From assembly GCA_026192395.1 (NCBI GenBank), contig WACF01000001.1, positions 3,160,309 to 3,224,308 of the forward strand: a stretch of DNA of 64,000 nt, in the 5' to 3' direction. How positions within the stretch are numbered: the first letter of the stretch is position 1; every line of letters starts with the position of its first letter. The notes beneath the pieces are model-generated. The model searched no databases, was not told where the DNA came from, and saw only the letters and a program-made list of their open reading frames with translations. Below are positions 62,262 to 64,000 of this stretch, one piece after another. Source of the DNA: Proteobacteria bacterium 005FR1. GTDB lineage: Bacteria > Pseudomonadota > Gammaproteobacteria > Pseudomonadales > Cellvibrionaceae. The translations under genes and the position numbers were made by a program.

Positions 62262-63539
62262 ATGAAACTGGAATCCCTGGCCCTGCATTGCGGTTACACG
62301 TCCGAGCCCACCACCAAAGCGGCAACCACGCCTATCTATCAGACCACCTCCTACACCTTTGACAACACCCAGCATGGCGCAGACCTGTTCGACCTGAAAG
62401 TGCCGGGCAACATCTACTCTCGCATCATGAACCCCACCAACGCGGTTCTGGAAGAGCGGGTCGCGACAATGGAAGGCGGTATCGGCGGACTGGCGCTGGC
62501 TTCCGGCATGGCGGCGATCACCTATGCCATCCAGGCGATAACCGATTCCGGCGATAACATTGTCAGTACCAGCCAGCTTTACGGCGGCACCTACAATCTG
62601 TTTGCCCACAGCCTGCCGCGCATGGGCATCGAAGTGCGTATGGCTTCCTTCGACGACTATGATCGCTTCGAAGCCCTGATCGATGAAAATACCAAAGCCG
62701 TATTCTGTGAATCCATCGGCAACCCGGCTGGCAACATCGTCGACCTGAGACGCCTGGCCGACATTGCGCACAGCAAAGGTGTGCCGCTGATTGTCGACAA
62801 CACGGTTGCAACGCCCTTCCTTTGTCGTCCCTTCGACTTCGGTGCAGACATCGTGGTCCACTCCCTGACCAAGTACATCGGCGGTCATGGAACAACCGTT
62901 GGTGGCATCATTGTGGACTCGGGCAAGTTCGACTGGTCCGCGCAGAAGGCGCGCTACCCGATGCTCAACGAGCCGGATCCCTCCTACCACAACGTGGTCT
63001 ACACGGAAGCGCTGGGTGCGGCCGCCTACATCGGCCGTTGCCGGGTGGTGCCGCTGCGCAACACCGGCGCTGCATTAGCTCCCCATAGCGCGTTCCTGAT
63101 CATGCAGGGGCTGGAAACTCTGGGTCTGCGCATGGAGCGTCATTGCGAAAACGCGCTCGCGGTAGCGCAGCATCTGGAGAAGCACCCCAAGGTGAACTGG
63201 GTGAATTATGGTGCATTGCCGAACAGCCCGTACCAGGAGCTTTGCAAGAAGATCACCGGCGGGCGAGCCTCGGGCATTCTCAGCTTCGGCATCAAGGGCG
63301 GCAAGGAAGCGGGTGCGCAGTTTATCGATGCGCTGCAGATGATTCTGCGTCTGGTAAATATCGGTGACGCCAAATCACTGGCCTGTCACCCGGCTACCAC
63401 TACGCATCGTCAGTTGAATGAAGAAGAGCTGAAGTCAGCCGGCGTATCCGCCGACCTGGTGCGTCTGTCCATCGGTATCGAACACATCGATGACATCATC
63501 GCCGACATCGATCAGGCGCTGGACAAGGTTTCTGGATAA
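62262..63539 (+). CDS. metY: O-acetylhomoserine sulfhydrylase (aminocarboxypropyltransferase)
   Basis: A 425-residue PLP enzyme of the Cys/Met metabolism family. It makes homocysteine from O-acetylhomoserine and sulphide, the direct-sulphurylation route to methionine. The start L-E-S-L-A-L-H-C-G-Y, the Y-S-R-I-M-N-P-T substrate region and the PLP lysine K204 in H-S-L-T-K-Y-I-G-G-H-G are visible. The length (about 430) separates MetY from the shorter MetB/MetZ. Late motifs S-L-A-C-H-P-A-T-T-T-H and R-L-S-I-G-I-E-H are intact. A GGAGA ribosome site precedes the ATG. Alone on its strand after the hairpin; no other met gene is nearby and no known SAM riboswitch was seen. Confidence 0.93.
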   Translation: MKLESLALHCGYTSEPTTKAATTPIYQTTSYTFDNTQHGADLFDLKVPGNIYSRIMNPTNAVLEERVATMEGGIGGLALASGMAAITYAIQAITDSGDNIVSTSQLYGGTYNLFAHSLPRMGIEVRMASFDDYDRFEALIDENTKAVFCESIGNPAGNIVDLRRLADIAHSKGVPLIVDNTVATPFLCRPFDFGADIVVHSLTKYIGGHGTTVGGIIVDSGKFDWSAQKARYPMLNEPDPSYHNVVYTEALGAAAYIGRCRVVPLRNTGAALAPHSAFLIMQGLETLGLRMERHCENALAVAQHLEKHPKVNWVNYGALPNSPYQELCKKITGGRASGILSFGIKGGKEAGAQFIDALQMILRLVNIGDAKSLACHPATTTHRQLNEEELKSAGVSADLVRLSIGIEHIDDIIADIDQALDKVSG

Positions 63540-63604
63540 TCCTGCAGGCGGACGTAAAGATCGCGTGCATCTCGGCTCGATCCGTCCGCCCGACCTGCCT
63601 GTAG

Positions 63605-63625
63605 GGGCGAACCTTGTGTTCGCCC
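63605..63625. repeat. Short dispersed-type hairpin (GGGCGAAC / GTTCGCCC)
   Basis: An 8-bp perfect stem with a 5-base loop between convergent metY and the small gene, preceded by GTAG. The sequence resembles a hairpin that recurs in many bacterial genomes; only one copy was found here. Confidence 0.6.
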
Positions 63626-63638
63626 GACTTTGACCTCG

Positions 63639-63959
63639 TTAGCGAATGCCCAATTCGCGCGCCGTGTTCTCAACCTGCTGCTGGCAATCCGCAAGCTTCG
63701 GCAGATCGAGGTCCTCCAGATCGCGGTTCACGCTTTCGGCCGCGCCCGAGGACAGGTCATCCCGGTACATCTGATACATTTTCTCGGCCGATTCGTAGCT
63801 CCTGAAACGATGGCGCTCGCTTTCGGTCGCTCGCTTCACATGCTGTAATTTGTCCCGCTTGTTTTCAGGAACGTCGCTTTCGTTGGTGTTGAGCACCGGT
63901 TGAAAGGCGCCTTTGTCCGGCACCTCAAAAAGTTTCTTTTGTGCTTGCTGGTCGGCCAT
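63639..63959 (-). CDS. Small charged protein of unknown function
   Basis: A 106-residue cytoplasmic protein with a fine AGGAGG ribosome site before the ATG at 63959. It is very rich in D, E, K, R and Q and has no hydrophobic segment. Likely helical with coiled-coil tendency in the second half (L-A-D-C-Q-Q-Q-V-E-N-T-A-R-E-L). The block R-F-R-S-Y-E-S-A-E-K-M-Y-Q-M-Y-R-D-D-L is distinctive. I do not recognise the family. It converges with metY. Confidence 0.68.
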   Translation of the reverse strand: MADQQAQKKLFEVPDKGAFQPVLNTNESDVPENKRDKLQHVKRATESERHRFRSYESAEKMYQMYRDDLSSGAAESVNRDLEDLDLPKLADCQQQVENTARELGIR

Positions 63960-64000
63960 GGGTCCGTCCTCCTCTTGCTGATGCGCGTTTCGCCTTGCGG

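Overview
The window (about 60% G+C, densely coded on both strands) looks like chromosome of a Gram-negative gammaproteobacterium with an aquatic, nutrient-scavenging lifestyle. The clues are four large TonB-dependent outer-membrane receptors (TBDRs), an RND efflux pump with a divergent AcrR-type repressor, DusC and MtfA, several lipoprotein signals, many c-di-GMP enzymes and REP-like hairpins. Nothing fixes the genus. I see no tRNA, rRNA, CRISPR array, intact insertion sequence or prophage.

Layout. 1-5 kb: the end of a GGDEF protein, a DUF6607-like secreted protein, a class-C-type serine hydrolase followed by a heptamer microsatellite, then an SDR/EF-hand pair. 5-12 kb: a hybrid 7TMR-DISM histidine kinase, dusC, mtfA, a GAF-PAS-GGDEF cyclase and an HSL-type esterase. 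12-22.6 kb: a TPR protein, three small DUF2795 genes (one frameshifted), YagU-like and VOC proteins, a lipoprotein M3 peptidase, and an ammonium transporter with a readable NtrC/sigma-54 promoter. 22.6-29 kb: two related secreted proteins of unknown function, then a short DD-carboxypeptidase and an atypical class A PBP. 29-33 kb: a GGDEF-then-EAL gene pair. 33-41.5 kb: deaD, an unknown gene, a TetR regulator beside a TBDR, and a YdjM-like membrane protein. 42-52 kb: two tandem paralogous TBDRs, a membrane-anchored winged-helix regulator and a divergent third TBDR. 52-56.8 kb: a DUF3089 hydrolase, an MFS carrier with a large periplasmic loop, a small lipoprotein, a VOC protein and several repeats. 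56.8-64 kb: an AcrAB-type pump with its repressor and operator, metY and a small unknown gene.

How the genes fit together. Three themes recur. The first is c-di-GMP signalling: three GGDEF proteins and one EAL protein with different sensor modules. The second is outer-membrane uptake with local regulators (TetR next to the 37.6 kb receptor; winged helix between the 45.5 and 50.0 kb receptors). The third is envelope upkeep and efflux. The most informative non-coding signals are the two NtrC sites plus sigma-54 promoter in front of amt, tandem direct repeats in the regulator/receptor intergenic region, the efflux operator, two unrelated heptamer arrays and a perfect 34-bp inverted repeat. I found no clear candidate for a wholly new multigene system. 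The best leads for new biology are the membrane-anchored regulator with its receptors, the DUF2795 family with a broken copy, the carrier with a cysteine-containing periplasmic insert, and the atypical PBP.
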